From assembly GCF_022627325.1 (NCBI RefSeq), contig NZ_JAETZZ010000001.1, positions 496,001 through 560,000 on the forward strand: a DNA stretch of 64,000 nucleotides. Reading direction: 5' to 3'. The notes below the pieces were generated by a model. It saw nothing but the letters and a program-made list of their open reading frames with translations. It made no database searches and was not told the DNA's origin. Both the position numbers and the translations under genes were made by a program. Shown here piece by piece: positions 1 through 9,809 of this stretch. Each line of letters begins with the position of its first letter. The first letter of the stretch is position 1. This DNA comes from Pseudomonas putida. GTDB lineage: Bacteria > Pseudomonadota > Gammaproteobacteria > Pseudomonadales > Pseudomonadaceae.

Positions 1-1778
1 CCCAGTGGGTCACGGGTAAGGTCCAGGCGCACGCTGCCGGCCAGCGCGTAGGCCACCACCAAGGGTGGCGAGGCCAGCCAGTTGGTCTTGACCAGCGGGT
101 GCACGCGGCCTTCGAAGTTGCGGTTGCCCGACAGTACCGAGGCCACGGTCAGGTCGGCGCTACCGATGGCGTTCTCGATGGCCTCGTCCAGTGGGCCGGA
201 GTTGCCGATACAAGTGGTACAGCCGTAGCCGACCAGGTCGAAACCCAGTTGGTCCAGGTAAGGGGTGAGCCCGGCGGCGTTGTAATAGTCGGTGACCACC
301 TTGGAACCAGGTGCCAGCGAGCTCTTCACCCAGGGTTTGCGCTGTAGCCCTTTCTCCAGCGCCTTTTTCGCCACCAGGCCAGCCGCCATCATCACGCTGG
401 GGTTGGAGGTGTTGGTGCAGGAGGTAATGGCGGCAATCACCACGGCACCGTCGCGCAGGGTATAGGTCTGGCCTTGGTGGCTGTAGTCGATCTCCCGGGC
501 CTGGTCGGCGTTGCCCACCGCTACACCGCCACCGCCTTCGCTTTCCAGGCGGCCGACTTCTTTGGCCAGCGGTTTGGGCTGCAGTTCGATGAAGTGGTCG
601 AACGCTTGGCTGACCTGGCCGAGCGCAACGCGGTCCTGCGGGCGCTTGGGCCCGGCCAGGCTTGCTTCGACGTCACCCATGTCCAAGGCCAGGGTATCGG
701 TGAACAGCGGTTCCTGGCCTGGCAGGCGCCACAGGCCTTGTGTCTTGCAGTACTGTTCGACCAGTTGCACCGTTTGCTGCGGCCTACCCGAAAGGCGCAG
801 GTAGTCCAAGGTGACCTCATCGACGGGGAAGAAGCCACAGGTCGCGCCGTATTCCGGCGCCATGTTGGCAATGGTGGCACGGTCGGCCAAGGGCAGGTCG
901 GCCAGGCCGTCACCGTAGAATTCGACGAATTTGCCGACCACGCCTTTCTTGCGCAGCATCTGGGTCACGGTCAGCACCAGGTCGGTGGCAGTGATGCCTT
1001 CGCGCAGCTTGCCGGTAAGCTTGAAACCGATCACTTCCGGGATCAGCATCGACACTGGCTGGCCGAGCATGGCAGCCTCCGCTTCGATCCCGCCAACGCC
1101 CCAGCCGAGCACGCCCAAGCCGTTGATCATGGTGGTGTGCGAATCGGTGCCGACCAAGGTGTCCGGGAACGCATAGGTGCGCCCGTCGGCCTCACGGGTC
1201 CATACCGTACGGCCCAGGTACTCCAGGTTGACCTGGTGGCAGATGCCGGTGCCCGGCGGCACTACGCGGAAGTTGTCGAACGCGCTCTGGCCCCAGCGCA
1301 GAAAGGCGTACCGTTCACCGTTGCGTTGCATCTCGATGTCAACGTTTTCACTGAACGCCTTGGGGGTGGCGTAGCGGTCGACCATCACCGAGTGGTCGAT
1401 CACCAAATCCACAGGCGACAGCGGGTTGATTCGCTGTGGGTCGCCCCCGGCCTTGGCCATGGCAGCGCGCATGGCCGCCAGGTCGACGACCGCTGGCACG
1501 CCGGTGAAATCCTGCATCAGTACCCGCGCCGGGCGGTATTGGATTTCGCGATCGGAACGACGGTCTTGCAGCCAGTCGGCGAGCGAGCGCAGGTCGTCGC
1601 TGCTGACCGTCTTGCCGTCTTCCCAGCGCAGCAGGTTTTCCAGCAGCACCTTGAGCGACATGGGCAGGCGCTGCAGGTCTCCGAGCTGTCGTGCCGCTTC
1701 GGCAAGGCTGTAGTAGTGGTAGGTCTGATCGGCCACTTCGAGGGTTTTGAGGGTATTCAGGCTATCGAGCGAGGGCAT
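1..1778 (-). CDS. acnA: Aconitate hydratase A (partial, 3' end outside window)
   Basis: TCA-cycle enzyme that interconverts citrate and isocitrate on a [4Fe-4S] cluster in the cytoplasm. Only the first ~592 residues lie in the window; AcnA proteins are about 900 aa, so the C-terminal swivel domain is missing here. Reading the minus strand from the ATG at 1778 gives a start [15 protein letters not shown], preceded by AAGGAG. Visible family motifs are [35 protein letters not shown], and the cluster-cysteine motifs [10 protein letters not shown] and [12 protein letters not shown]. The gene is transcribed divergently from rlmM. The family call is secure from the motifs; AcnA rather than AcnB follows from domain order. 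Confidence 0.96.
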   Translation of the reverse strand, partial: MPSLDSLNTLKTLEVADQTYHYYSLAEAARQLGDLQRLPMSLKVLLENLLRWEDGKTVSSDDLRSLADWLQDRRSDREIQYRPARVLMQDFTGVPAVVDLAAMRAAMAKAGGDPQRINPLSPVDLVIDHSVMVDRYATPKAFSENVDIEMQRNGERYAFLRWGQSAFDNFRVVPPGTGICHQVNLEYLGRTVWTREADGRTYAFPDTLVGTDSHTTMINGLGVLGWGVGGIEAEAAMLGQPVSMLIPEVIGFKLTGKLREGITATDLVLTVTQMLRKKGVVGKFVEFYGDGLADLPLADRATIANMAPEYGATCGFFPVDEVTLDYLRLSGRPQQTVQLVEQYCKTQGLWRLPGQEPLFTDTLALDMGDVEASLAGPKRPQDRVALGQVSQAFDHFIELQPKPLAKEVGRLESEGGGGVAVGNADQAREIDYSHQGQTYTLRDGAVVIAAITSCTNTSNPSVMMAAGLVAKKALEKGLQRKPWVKSSLAPGSKVVTDYYNAAGLTPYLDQLGFDLVGYGCTTCIGNSGPLDEAIENAIGSADLTVASVLSGNRNFEGRVHPLVKTNWLASPPLVVAYALAGSVRLDLTRDPL

Positions 1779-2001
1779 TGCCAACTCCTTATGCACCGGT
1801 GCCCGGCATTGGCTGGTTGATGCCGGTGTCACCGCGGTGTTTCGGCCCGCACGGTACGGACCTGGCTGAAGAGTCAGGTTAGACCGGTTTGTCTGCCCTG
1901 ACCCTATTCTGGACCGGCGGGGCATGTCGCAGGTTCCGATCTTCCTTTATCATCGCCGCCCTGCCGGCGCCTTTGGTGCGTCAGCCGTAGTGGAGTGAGA
2001 G

Positions 2002-3069
2002 ATGAATACCCTGTTCATGCATAGCCGGCCCGGGTTCGAGGGCGAGGTCTGCGCGGAGATCAGCGAACACGCTGCCCGCCTGGGGGTTGCCGGTTATGCC
2101 AAAGGCAAGCCGCAAAGCGCCTGCGCCGAGTTTGTCTGCGCCGAAGCCGAAGGTGCGCAGCGGTTGATGGCGCAGTTGCGCTTTGCTCAACTGATCTTCC
2201 CGCGCCAGTGGGCGCGTGGGAGCTACATCGAACTGCCTGAGACCGATCGGGTCAGCGTGTTGCTCGAGCATCTGCGGGCATTGCCGGTGTTTGGCAGCCT
2301 GTGGCTGGAGGTGCTCGACAGCAACGATGGCAAGGAGCTGTCGACGTTTTGCCGCAAGTTCGAGGTGCCGCTGCGCAAGGCGTTGGAAAAGGCCGGGCGC
2401 TTGGTCGATAACGCCAGCCTGCCTCGGCTGTTGCTGACGTTCATCAGTGGTCGTCGGGTATTCGTTGGCGTTGCCGATGCGAACAACAGTGCGCTGTGGC
2501 CGATGGGCATTCCTCGCTTGAAATTCCCGCGGGAGGCGCCGAGCCGTTCGACGTTGAAGCTTGAAGAGGCGTGGCACCAGTTCATTCCGCGCGAGCAGTG
2601 GGAGCAGCGGTTGGGCGATGACATGACCGGGGTTGATCTGGGGGCATCGCCGGGTGGCTGGACTTACCAACTGGTACGCCGGGGCATGCTGGTCACTGCG
2701 ATCGACAACGGGCCGATGGCCGAGAGTTTGATGGACACTGGCCTGGTGCAACACTTGATGGCCGATGGCTTCACCTGGCAGCCCAAGCAACCGGTGGACT
2801 GGATGGTCTGCGATATCGTCGAGAAGCCTGCGCGTACCACTGGGTTGATCGAGACTTGGTTGGGGGAGGGCTTGTGCCGGGAGGCGGTGGTCAATCTGAA
2901 ATTGCCGATGAAGCAGCGATATGCCGAAGTGCGTCGGCTGCTGGACCGCATGGAGGCGACCTTCAAGGCGGGCAAGGTCAAGGTTTCGATTGCCTGCAAG
3001 CAGCTGTATCACGACCGTGAGGAAGTGACCTGCCATCTGCGCAGGCTGGACCTGAAACCGCGAAAATAA
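2002..3069 (+). CDS. rlmM: 23S rRNA 2'-O-ribose methyltransferase RlmM (C2498)
   Basis: SAM-dependent methyltransferase that modifies the 2'-O of C2498 in 23S rRNA before 50S assembly. The protein is 355 aa, the usual length. An N-terminal THUMP-like/ferredoxin-like region (about 1-170) precedes a Rossmann methyltransferase domain with the SAM-binding motif DLGASPGGWTYQL near residue 213 and VNLKLPMKQRY near residue 298, which supplies catalytic lysine residues in this family. The ATG is preceded by GGAGTGAGAG. The stop codon directly abuts the GCCGCT hexamer run that opens the repeat cassette. It is divergent from acnA and stands alone. Confidence 0.95.
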   Translation: MNTLFMHSRPGFEGEVCAEISEHAARLGVAGYAKGKPQSACAEFVCAEAEGAQRLMAQLRFAQLIFPRQWARGSYIELPETDRVSVLLEHLRALPVFGSLWLEVLDSNDGKELSTFCRKFEVPLRKALEKAGRLVDNASLPRLLLTFISGRRVFVGVADANNSALWPMGIPRLKFPREAPSRSTLKLEEAWHQFIPREQWEQRLGDDMTGVDLGASPGGWTYQLVRRGMLVTAIDNGPMAESLMDTGLVQHLMADGFTWQPKQPVDWMVCDIVEKPARTTGLIETWLGEGLCREAVVNLKLPMKQRYAEVRRLLDRMEATFKAGKVKVSIACKQLYHDREEVTCHLRRLDLKPRK

Positions 3070-3129
3070 GCCGCTGCCGCTGCCGCTGCCGCTGCCGCTG
3101 TTCTGCTTCTGCTTTTGCTTTTGCTTTTC
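3070..3129. repeat. Left outer hexanucleotide array (GCCGCT to GCTTTT)
   Basis: Five exact GCCGCT units occupy 3070-3099, directly after the rlmM stop codon. The array then degenerates through GTTCT and GCTTCT into three GCTTTT units at 3111-3128. It mirrors, in inverted orientation, the AAAAGC array at 3855-4028. No protein is encoded. Confidence 0.9.
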
Positions 3130-3384
3130 AGTGCGCGGTAGATCAGACGCTGCAGATTGCGACTTCAGGAGGCCGAACGGAGGTCTTGCGGAGGGAGGTG
3201 ACGGGCATGGATGCCCGTCAAGCGCTTCGGCCCATGGATGGGCCGTGAGCGCGGTCCTCCCGGGAGCAAGGCCGGAGTGAGGGAACCCCGAAGCGAAGCG
3301 TAGGGGCCGGATGATGGGAGCGGGCGGTTTTTGGTTCCTTTTTGCCAAGACAAAAAGGGACCCGCCGTAAGGGCGGAAAGGTGA
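3117..3384. repeat. Left arm of a ~265-bp imperfect inverted repeat
   Basis: The stretch from GCTTTTCAG at about 3122 to GGCGGAAAGGTGA at 3372-3384 is repeated in reverse complement at about 3597-3860 at roughly 90% identity by eye. Long identical blocks include the nested palindromes GGGCATGGATGCCC (3203-3216) and GGCCCATGGATGGGCC (3229-3244). Differences cluster in the inner ~60 bases. Open frames here are shared with the other arm and have no start signals, so I treat it as non-coding. Confidence 0.9.
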
Positions 3385-3424
3385 TTCAGCGCCTCCTCGG
3401 CAAATGGATATTCACGCTAGCTGA

Positions 3425-3536
3425 AAGCCACAAGCCACAAGCCACAAGCCACAAGCCACAAGCCACAAGCCACAAGCCACAAGCCAGAAGCCAGAAGCCA
3501 GAAGCCAGAAGCCAGAAGCCAGAAGCCAGAAGCCAA
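3425..3536. repeat. Heptanucleotide tandem array between the inverted arms
   Basis: Eight consecutive exact AAGCCAC units (3425-3480) are followed by seven exact AAGCCAG units (3481-3529) and a final AAGCCAA (3530-3536). The single-base change at unit position 7 happens once, cleanly, between units 8 and 9. The array lies in the spacer between the arms and is not part of a credible gene. Confidence 0.93.
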
Positions 3537-3596
3537 AGCTTATGCTGGGGTTTTTATTCATCTGGGCATATCCATTTGCTGTGGCGACGCTCACTC

Positions 3597-3854
3597 ACCT
3601 TTCCGCCCTTACGGCGGGTCACTTTTTGGCAAACGCCCCAAAAAGTAACCAAAAAAGGCTGGCTCCTATCATCCGGCCCCTACGCTGCGCTTCGGGGTTC
3701 CCTCGCTCCGGCCTTGCTCCCGGGAGGACCGCGCTCACGGCCCATCCATGGGCCGAAGCGCTTGACGGGCATCCATGCCCGTCACCTCCCTCCGCAAGAC
3801 CTGCGCTCGGCCTCCTGAAGTCGCAATCTGCGGTGCCTGAACTACCGCGCGCTG

Positions 3855-3860
<6 letters not shown>
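3597..3860. repeat. Right arm of the ~265-bp inverted repeat
   Basis: This is the reverse complement of the left arm, running from CACCTTTCCGCCC to GCGCGCTGAAAAGC. It contains an internal GGCAAACGCCCCAAAAAGTA segment that differs from the left arm. From memory, similar segments beginning GGTTACTTTTTGG occur in several copies in Pseudomonas genomes and generate spurious short ORFs; I cannot check this here. Confidence 0.9.
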
Positions 3861-4029
<169 letters not shown>

Positions 4030-4135
4030 AGGTCGCGGCGAAGGCGAGGGACATTGCGCTTGCAGCGCAGGGGCGGGTGGGTATTGGTGCGTGCCGCGCT
4101 ATGCGCCACAATAGCGATCATTTGCGGAGCCACCC

Positions 4136-4378
4136 ATGACAGACTTCACCCCCGACGCCATCCTCGATGCCACTGGCCTGAACTGCCCAGAACCGGTCAT
4201 GATGCTGCACACCCACGTACGCAATCTGGCCGCCGGCGGCCTGCTCAAGGTCATCGCCACCGATCCCTCCACCCGCCGCGACATCCCCAAGTTCTGCAAC
4301 TTCCTCGGCCACGAACTGCTCCAGCAGCAGGAAGAAGCCGGTACCTACCTGTACTGGATTCGCAAGAAAGCCGACTGA
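4136..4378 (+). CDS. tusA: Sulfur carrier protein TusA
   Basis: Small cytoplasmic sulfurtransferase that accepts persulfide sulfur from IscS-type desulfurases and passes it on for tRNA 2-thiolation and molybdenum cofactor biosynthesis. The 80-aa length is standard. The SirA/TusA signature is present as [14 protein letters not shown], with the acceptor cysteine at residue 17. It begins just after the repeat cassette with a weak GGAG-type ribosome site and is followed 60 bp later by pdxB on the same strand, possibly co-transcribed. Confidence 0.95.
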   Translation: MTDFTPDAILDATGLNCPEPVMMLHTHVRNLAAGGLLKVIATDPSTRRDIPKFCNFLGHELLQQQEEAGTYLYWIRKKAD

Positions 4379-4438
4379 TCCACGCTGGATCGTGCCGGGC
4401 ATAGCACCTACACTGCGTTCCCCAGACAGGAGAGCGCC

Positions 4439-5581
4439 ATGCTGATAGTTGCCGACGAGAATATCCCGCTGCTCGATGCATTTTTCCAAGGTTTCGGCGA
4501 GATCCGCCGTTTTCCCGGCAGAAGCATGGACGCCGCCAGCGTCAAAGAAGCCGACGTCCTGCTGGTGCGCTCGGTGACCAAAGTCGACCGGCAACTGCTC
4601 GAAGGCAGCAAGGTACGCTTCGTCGGCACCTGCACCATCGGCACCGACCACCTGGACCTGGACTACTTCGCCGAAGCGGGCATCCACTGGAGCAGCGCGC
4701 CGGGCTGCAATGCCCGCGGTGTGGTCGACTACGTGCTCGGCAGCCTGCTGACCCTCGCCGACCTGGACGGCGCGGCGCTGCCCCAACGCACCTATGGCGT
4801 GGTTGGCGCAGGGGAGGTCGGTGGCCGGCTGGTGCGCGTGTTGCATGGCATGGGCTGGAAGGTGCTGGTCTGCGACCCGCTGCGCCAGGCGGCTGAAGGC
4901 GGCGATTTCGTCAGCCTGCAAACAGTGCTTGAACAATGCGATGTGATCAGCCTGCATACCCCCTTGCAGCGTGACGGCGAGCACCCCACCTGGCACCTGC
5001 TGGGCCAAGCGCAGCTCGCGCAACTGCGCCCTGGCGCATGGCTGATCAACGCCAGCCGTGGGCCGGTGGTCGACAACCTTGCCCTGCGAGAGCTGCTATT
5101 GGACCGCGAAGACGTGCACGCCGTGCTCGATGTATGGGAGGGCGAACCCCAGGTCGACCTGCAACTGGCCGACCTCTGCACCCTGGCCACGCCACACATC
5201 GCCGGCTACAGCCTCGATGGCCGCCAGCGCGGCACGGCGCAGATCTACCAGGCATTGTGCCGCTTCCTGGGTGAAGACGAGCGCGTGCAGTTGCAGGATC
5301 TGCTGCCCAAACCGCCACTGGCGCAGATCGAATTCGATGGCGAAGCGGACCTGGGCTGGGCCTTGGCGACCTTGTGCCGGGCGGTGTACGACCCGCGCCG
5401 CGACGATGCCGATTTCCGGCGCAGCCTGAGCGACGACGCGGCCGAGCAACGCGCGGCCTTCGACCTCTTGCGCAAACAGTACCCGCCACGCCGTGAAATC
5501 GAAGGGTTGGCGGTGCGGTTGCCAGGCGAGGCTGCGCAGTTGGTGCAGATGGCCAATGCCTTGGGTGCAGTGGTCGTTTGA
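4439..5581 (+). CDS. pdxB: Erythronate-4-phosphate dehydrogenase
   Basis: NAD-dependent D-2-hydroxyacid dehydrogenase that oxidises 4-phosphoerythronate in the DXP-dependent pyridoxal phosphate pathway. The 380-aa product shows the nucleotide-binding motif [12 protein letters not shown] (about residues 121-132), the catalytic-arginine motif [10 protein letters not shown] and the catalytic-histidine motif [11 protein letters not shown]. The C-terminal ~95 residues match the PdxB-specific dimerisation domain in length and position. The start at 4439 has AGGAG at ideal spacing. A hairpin lies 30 bp downstream. Confidence 0.96.
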   Translation: MLIVADENIPLLDAFFQGFGEIRRFPGRSMDAASVKEADVLLVRSVTKVDRQLLEGSKVRFVGTCTIGTDHLDLDYFAEAGIHWSSAPGCNARGVVDYVLGSLLTLADLDGAALPQRTYGVVGAGEVGGRLVRVLHGMGWKVLVCDPLRQAAEGGDFVSLQTVLEQCDVISLHTPLQRDGEHPTWHLLGQAQLAQLRPGAWLINASRGPVVDNLALRELLLDREDVHAVLDVWEGEPQVDLQLADLCTLATPHIAGYSLDGRQRGTAQIYQALCRFLGEDERVQLQDLLPKPPLAQIEFDGEADLGWALATLCRAVYDPRRDDADFRRSLSDDAAEQRAAFDLLRKQYPPRREIEGLAVRLPGEAAQLVQMANALGAVVV

Positions 5582-5610
5582 TGAGCAGGCAGAACATCAC
5601 GGGCAAATAA

Positions 5611-5634
5611 AAACCCGGCGCCAGCGCCGGGTTT
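5611..5634. terminator. Intrinsic terminator between pdxB and the 57-aa gene
   Basis: The hairpin AACCCGGCG-CCAG-CGCCGGGTT is followed on the minus strand by TTTTATTT, so it best fits termination of the small minus-strand gene. On the plus strand the trailing sequence is only weakly U-rich, so termination of pdxB here is plausible but less certain. Confidence 0.85.
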
Positions 5635-5649
5635 CAATCAATTCTTCAC

Positions 5650-5823
5650 TCAGCCCTTTTGTACCTTCTTCACCCGGCTGGCTTCCAGGTCCTTGCAGGC
5701 CTGCTGGATCATTTGCTCAGTAATCGGTACTTCACGCCCCTGGGCATCGATGATCGAACCACAGACCTTCTGTTGCGGGGTGTTCTGGGGCTTCTGGGTG
5801 TCGCTGCCATGCTGCAAGCTCAT
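5650..5823 (-). CDS. Small conserved Pseudomonas protein, 57 aa
   Basis: Reading the minus strand gives a 57-aa protein with a start MSLQHGSDTQKPQNTPQQKV and a middle part CGSIIDAQGREVPITEQMIQ, followed by a basic C-terminus. It has no signal peptide or membrane segment and one cysteine. From memory it resembles a small Pseudomonas family sometimes called PA1571-like, of unknown function; I am not certain of that name. The purine-rich sequence GAGGAGACGT precedes the ATG. The downstream hairpin at 5611-5634 ends the unit, which supports a real gene. Confidence 0.7.
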   Translation of the reverse strand: MSLQHGSDTQKPQNTPQQKVCGSIIDAQGREVPITEQMIQQACKDLEASRVKKVQKG

Positions 5824-6026
5824 CTAACGTCTCCTCATCAGGTCCAATATCAAGGTAAACCTGTGCCGTGACTGGCCTGTGACAGCGGCTCTTGGAGGCC
5901 ACGGCAGTTACAGTCCACCAGAAAGTGCGGTAAACCTCCAGCGATGGCTTAGAACGATGGGCTATAGCCACTGCCAGGCGGGATGAATGGTAGGCTGCTG
6001 TTTCACTGTCATTGTGGTCCATCGCC

Positions 6027-7790
6027 ATGCCCGAACCGGTATCTTCACGTCAGCGTCGCGCCTTGTTTCTCTGCTGGCAATTCATGCGCCCATACCGTGG
6101 CCAAGCGCTGTTGGCGCTGCTGGCTCTGGTAGTGACCGCCGGCATAACACTGTCCATAGGGCAGGGTATCCGCCTATTGGTGGACCAGGGATTCATGACC
6201 CGTTCGGTGCACCAGCTCAATCAGACCATCGGCCTGTTCATGCTTTTGGTGTTGGCGCTGGCGGTCGGTACATTCAGCCGCTTCTACCTGGTTTCCTGGA
6301 TCGGTGAGCGGTGCGTGGCCGATATTCGCCGCGCCGTCTTCGATCACCTGATAGGCCTGCACCCTGGCTTTTTCGAAGACAACCGCAGCTCGGAGATCCA
6401 GTCCCGGCTGACCGCAGATACCACCTTGCTGCAGGCGGTCATCGGCTCATCGCTGTCGATGTTCCTGCGCAACGCCCTCATGGTGATCGGCGGTGTCGTG
6501 CTGCTTTTCATCACCAACCCCAAGCTCACCGGCATCGTCGTGGTGGCCCTGCCGTTGGTACTGGCACCGATCCTGCTGTTTGGCAGGCGCGTGCGCAGCC
6601 TGTCGCGGCAGAGCCAGGACCGGGTGGCGGATGTGGGCAGCTATGTGGCCGAGACGCTGGGGCAGATCAAGACCGTGCAGGCGTACAACCACCAGGCGCT
6701 CGATCGCCAGCTCTTCGCCGATACGGTAGAGGCGGCTTTCGCCGTGGCGCGTCAGCGCATCGCGCAGCGGGCCTGGTTGATCACCCTGGTGATCGTGCTG
6801 GTGCTGGGCGCGGTGGGGGTGATGTTATGGGTCGGCGGCACGGATGTGATCGCCGGGCGCATCTCCGCAGGCGAACTGGCAGCCTTCGTGTTTTACAGCC
6901 TGATTGTCGGCAGTGCCTTCGGAACGCTGAGCGAAGTCATCGGCGAACTGCAGCGCGCTGCCGGTGCGGCCGAGCGTATCGCTGAACTGCTGGCCGCGCG
7001 CAGCAGCATTATCGAGCCCGAGCAGCCGTTGGCGCTGCGTCGGCAGGGCACTGGCGGGCATATCGAGCTGAAGAACCTCGCATTCGCTTACCCTTCCAGG
7101 CCATCGGTCGCCGCCATCGACAACCTGAGCCTGGTCATCGAGCCAGGCCAGACCGTGGCGCTGGTGGGGCCATCTGGTGCCGGCAAATCGACACTGTTCG
7201 ACTTGCTGCTGCGTTTTTACGACCCTCAGCAGGGCGCCATCCTTGTGGATGGCCAGCCAATCACCAGCCTGGCGCTGGGCGATCTACGCCGCCAGTTCGC
7301 GCTGGTAGCGCAGAACCCTTCACTGTTTCGCGCTACGGTCGAGGCCAATATCCGCTATGGGCGCCCCGAGGCCAGCCTGGCCGAGGTAGAGGCAGCGGCG
7401 CGTGGCGCGCATGCCGACGCGTTCATCCGGCAATTGCCGCAGGGTTACCAGACACCACTGGGCGAGGGCGGTATTGGCCTGTCGGGCGGGCAGCGGCAAC
7501 GCCTGGCGATTGCCCGAGCGTTGCTGGTGGATGCGCCGATCCTGCTGCTCGACGAAGCCACCAGCGCCCTCGATGCGCAGAGCGAACACTTGATCCAGCA
7601 GGCCCTGCCGAGCCTGATGGCGGGCCGCACCACGCTGGTCATCGCCCACCGCCTGGCCACGGTGCAGCATGCTGACCGCATCGCAGTCATCGACAAGGGG
7701 CGCCTGGTGGCAGTGGGTACTCACCGTGAACTGCTCGAAAAAAGCCCTTTGTACGCCAGGCTCGCCTCACTGCAGTTCAACAACGCTTGA
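6027..7790 (+). CDS. MsbA-type ABC exporter (fused permease and ATPase)
   Basis: Half-size ABC exporter of ~587 aa. Six predicted membrane helices lie in residues 1-310; the ATPase domain follows with Walker A GPSGAGKST (about 381), signature LSGGQRQRLAIARALL, Walker B PILLLDEATSALD and switch histidine VIAHRLAT. It probably acts as a homodimer at the inner membrane. Sequence resembles the MsbA/lipid-exporter subfamily, but the substrate cannot be read from sequence and no partner gene is adjacent. I chose the ATG at 6027 (MPEPVSSRQRRALFL); an in-frame ATG at 6012 is also possible, and neither has a strong ribosome site. Confidence 0.88.
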   Translation: MPEPVSSRQRRALFLCWQFMRPYRGQALLALLALVVTAGITLSIGQGIRLLVDQGFMTRSVHQLNQTIGLFMLLVLALAVGTFSRFYLVSWIGERCVADIRRAVFDHLIGLHPGFFEDNRSSEIQSRLTADTTLLQAVIGSSLSMFLRNALMVIGGVVLLFITNPKLTGIVVVALPLVLAPILLFGRRVRSLSRQSQDRVADVGSYVAETLGQIKTVQAYNHQALDRQLFADTVEAAFAVARQRIAQRAWLITLVIVLVLGAVGVMLWVGGTDVIAGRISAGELAAFVFYSLIVGSAFGTLSEVIGELQRAAGAAERIAELLAARSSIIEPEQPLALRRQGTGGHIELKNLAFAYPSRPSVAAIDNLSLVIEPGQTVALVGPSGAGKSTLFDLLLRFYDPQQGAILVDGQPITSLALGDLRRQFALVAQNPSLFRATVEANIRYGRPEASLAEVEAAARGAHADAFIRQLPQGYQTPLGEGGIGLSGGQRQRLAIARALLVDAPILLLDEATSALDAQSEHLIQQALPSLMAGRTTLVIAHRLATVQHADRIAVIDKGRLVAVGTHRELLEKSPLYARLASLQFNNA

Positions 7791-7980
7791 CGCGCCCAAG
7801 GCTTGTAACATTTTTGTAGCAATTGCTTGAGAGTATCCCTTCAACTGTTGCGTAAGTGCTCGACCTGGCTGCTATCGATCGATGGCAGCTTTTTTTTGGC
7901 CTGCGAACGAGGACATGGACGTCTGTGGCGGCGCTGCCAGCGGCGCGCTGTTTCCTCAATCCTTGTTCCCGAGATCTGCG

Positions 7981-9597
7981 ATGTTGCGAAAATCCCTCAG
8001 AGTACAAATTCTTGCCCTGCTCGGCGGCAGCTTGGTGGCGATGCTGCTGATTGCCTTGGTGTGCTTCCAGTTTCTGTCCTCCAGTGTGCGCAGCTATGCC
8101 ACGCTGGTCGATGGACCACTGCAGGCCTCGCAATCGATCGACGAAGCTAACCTGCAGTTCAAGATCCAGGTGCAGGAGTGGAAGAACGTGCTGCTGCGCG
8201 GCCGTCAGCCGGCCGAACTGGAGAAGTACTGGCAGCAGTTCCAGGCCCGTGAGCAGCAGGTCCAGCAATTGCTTGGGCAGCTGATCGACAGCAGTGATCA
8301 GAAGCTCAAGGAGCCTTTGCAGCAGCTGCGTGACAGCCATCGGCAATTGGGCGTGGCCTACGCGCAGGGGCGCCAGGCTTTTCTGGCGGCAGGGGGTGAC
8401 CCGGCCGCTGGCGATCTGGCGGTCAAAGGTGTCGACCGTGCTGCCAGCGAGCAGATGAGCGCGTTGGTCGAGCAGTTGCGCGCCGACGCCCGTGAGCGGG
8501 CCGTCAGCATCAATGCCAGTGCCGAGCGCACGGTATGGCTGGGTATGCTGGTGATGCTCGGTTCGGCCCTGTTGGTGGGTTTGCTCAGCCTGTGGCGGGT
8601 CAACCGCAGCCTGATCGAGCCCATCAGTCAGTTGATCGAATACGTTGCCCAACTGAGCCAAGGCCACTTTGGGGCGCGGGTCGAAAGCCGTCGGGAGGAT
8701 GAGCTGGGACGCCTTGCGCGTGCCGCCAATACCTTGCGTGATTTCCTTGCCGACACCGTTGGCCGCCTCAAGGACAATGCTCAAGAGCTCGAAGGCGCCA
8801 GTGGCCAGCTGCGCAGCATCGCCGGCGACATGGCGCGCGGTACCCATGACCAGTTCCAACGTACCGATCAGGTGGCGACGGCGATGCACGAGATGTCCGC
8901 CACTGCCCAAGAGGTTGCCCGTCACGCCGCCGAAGCCGCGCGGGCGGCCGATGAAGCCGACCACAGTGCCCAGGCCGGCGAGCAGGTCATGCAGCAGACC
9001 ATCGACATCATTGGCGTGGTCAACCAGGAGATCGCAGGGACTGCGGCGGTAATCCGCGATCTTGAGAATGACAGTTCGCGCATCGGCAAGGTGCTGGAAG
9101 TGATCCGTGGGATCGCCGAGCAGACCAACCTGCTGGCGCTCAATGCGGCCATCGAAGCGGCCCGTGCGGGTGAGGCCGGGCGCGGCTTTGCGGTGGTCGC
9201 CGACGAGGTGCGTAGCCTGGCTCAGCGCACGGCGGCGTCGATCGCAGAAATCCATCAGATCATCGAGGCGGTTCAGTCTGGTGCCGTGGAGGCGGTCAAG
9301 GCCATCGAAAGCGGGCAGCAGCGCAGCGAGGAGGGGGCCGAGCAGGTGCAGCAGGCGGGGCGGATGCTGCAGCGCATCACCGTCGCGGTCGAAGCCATCC
9401 GTGACATGAACCGGCAGATCGCCACGGCAGCTGAGGAACAGACCAGTGTGGCCGAGGATATTTCGCGTAACCTGATCGAGATTACCCGCATCGCCACTGC
9501 CAACCAGGAGGCAGTGCAGCACACCGAGCAGGCTGGCCAGCGCCTGCATGGGCTGTCGGGGCAGTTGGGTGAAGTCACTTCGCGTCTTACCGCGTAG
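7981..9597 (+). CDS. Methyl-accepting chemotaxis protein
   Basis: Transmembrane chemoreceptor of 538 aa that signals to CheA/CheW. It shows a first membrane helix (about 9-31), a helical periplasmic sensing region of ~150 residues rich in Gln and Glu, a second helix (about 181-200), a HAMP segment, and a cytoplasmic signalling domain with the conserved hairpin tip around [19 protein letters not shown]. The ligand is unknown. I chose 7981 ([16 protein letters not shown]) because it places the first helix at the N-terminus; the longer upstream frame adds an implausible leader. A strong hairpin terminator follows. Confidence 0.92.
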   Translation: MLRKSLRVQILALLGGSLVAMLLIALVCFQFLSSSVRSYATLVDGPLQASQSIDEANLQFKIQVQEWKNVLLRGRQPAELEKYWQQFQAREQQVQQLLGQLIDSSDQKLKEPLQQLRDSHRQLGVAYAQGRQAFLAAGGDPAAGDLAVKGVDRAASEQMSALVEQLRADARERAVSINASAERTVWLGMLVMLGSALLVGLLSLWRVNRSLIEPISQLIEYVAQLSQGHFGARVESRREDELGRLARAANTLRDFLADTVGRLKDNAQELEGASGQLRSIAGDMARGTHDQFQRTDQVATAMHEMSATAQEVARHAAEAARAADEADHSAQAGEQVMQQTIDIIGVVNQEIAGTAAVIRDLENDSSRIGKVLEVIRGIAEQTNLLALNAAIEAARAGEAGRGFAVVADEVRSLAQRTAASIAEIHQIIEAVQSGAVEAVKAIESGQQRSEEGAEQVQQAGRMLQRITVAVEAIRDMNRQIATAAEEQTSVAEDISRNLIEITRIATANQEAVQHTEQAGQRLHGLSGQLGEVTSRLTA

Positions 9598-9614
9598 TAC
9601 TGATCGCGCACAGC

Positions 9615-9642
9615 AAAAAGCCCGCACGATGGCGGGCTTTTT
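9615..9642. terminator. Bidirectional intrinsic terminator (chemoreceptor / tRNA-Pro)
   Basis: AAAAAGCCCGC-ACGAT-GGCGGGCTTTTT forms a stem with A/T runs on both sides, suited to terminate the chemoreceptor on the plus strand and tRNA-Pro on the minus strand. Confidence 0.9.
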
Positions 9643-9650
9643 GAAGGATC

Positions 9651-9727
9651 TGGTCGGAGAGACAGGATTCGAACCTGCGGCCTTCTCGTCCCGAACGAGA
9701 CGCGCTACCTGGCTGCGCTACACTCCG
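9651..9727 (-). tRNA. tRNA-Pro (anticodon CGG)
   Basis: A 77-nt cloverleaf on the minus strand with encoded 3' CCA (9651-9653), D-stem GCGC/GCGC, anticodon arm TCTCG-TTCGGGA-CGAGA (anticodon CGG, reading CCG), and T-arm GCAGG-TTCGAAT-CCTGT. The acceptor stem CGGAGTG/CTCTCCG contains one U6-U67 mismatch. The arrangement matches bacterial proline tRNA with its C1-G72 start. Confidence 0.96.
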
Positions 9728-9736
9728 ATGAACAAA

Positions 9737-9765
9737 ATCCTACTGCATGGTTTTTTCGAACGCAA
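9737..9765 (-). promoter_or_regulatory. Probable sigma-70 promoter of tRNA-Pro
   Basis: On the minus strand, TTGCGT (9760-9765) and TAGGAT (9737-9742) are separated by exactly 17 bases. The -10 element ends ten bases before the mature tRNA, so transcription would start close to the 5' end of the tRNA. Confidence 0.65.
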
Positions 9766-9809
9766 GCCCTTGTTGTTAAAAGGCCTTAGGCCCGAAACAG
9801 GGCGTTCGA

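Noticed and set aside
474..1820. Plus-strand open frame of 448 codons opposite acnA
   Set aside because: Aconitase motifs on the minus strand explain this region.
1779..2001. Possible RNA gene or riboswitch between acnA and rlmM
   Set aside because: Only a divergent promoter region of 220 bp; no conserved structure recognised.
3425..3536. Heptamer array as a CRISPR-like locus
   Set aside because: Units are seven bases with no spacers and no cas genes.
7777..9627. Minus-strand open frame of 616 codons opposite the chemoreceptor
   Set aside because: Antisense to a gene with clear chemoreceptor motifs; Leu- and Arg-rich with no domain.
9651..9727. tRNA-Pro as an integration site of a mobile element
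   Set aside because: No integrase, no duplicated tRNA 3' end and normal neighbouring genes.
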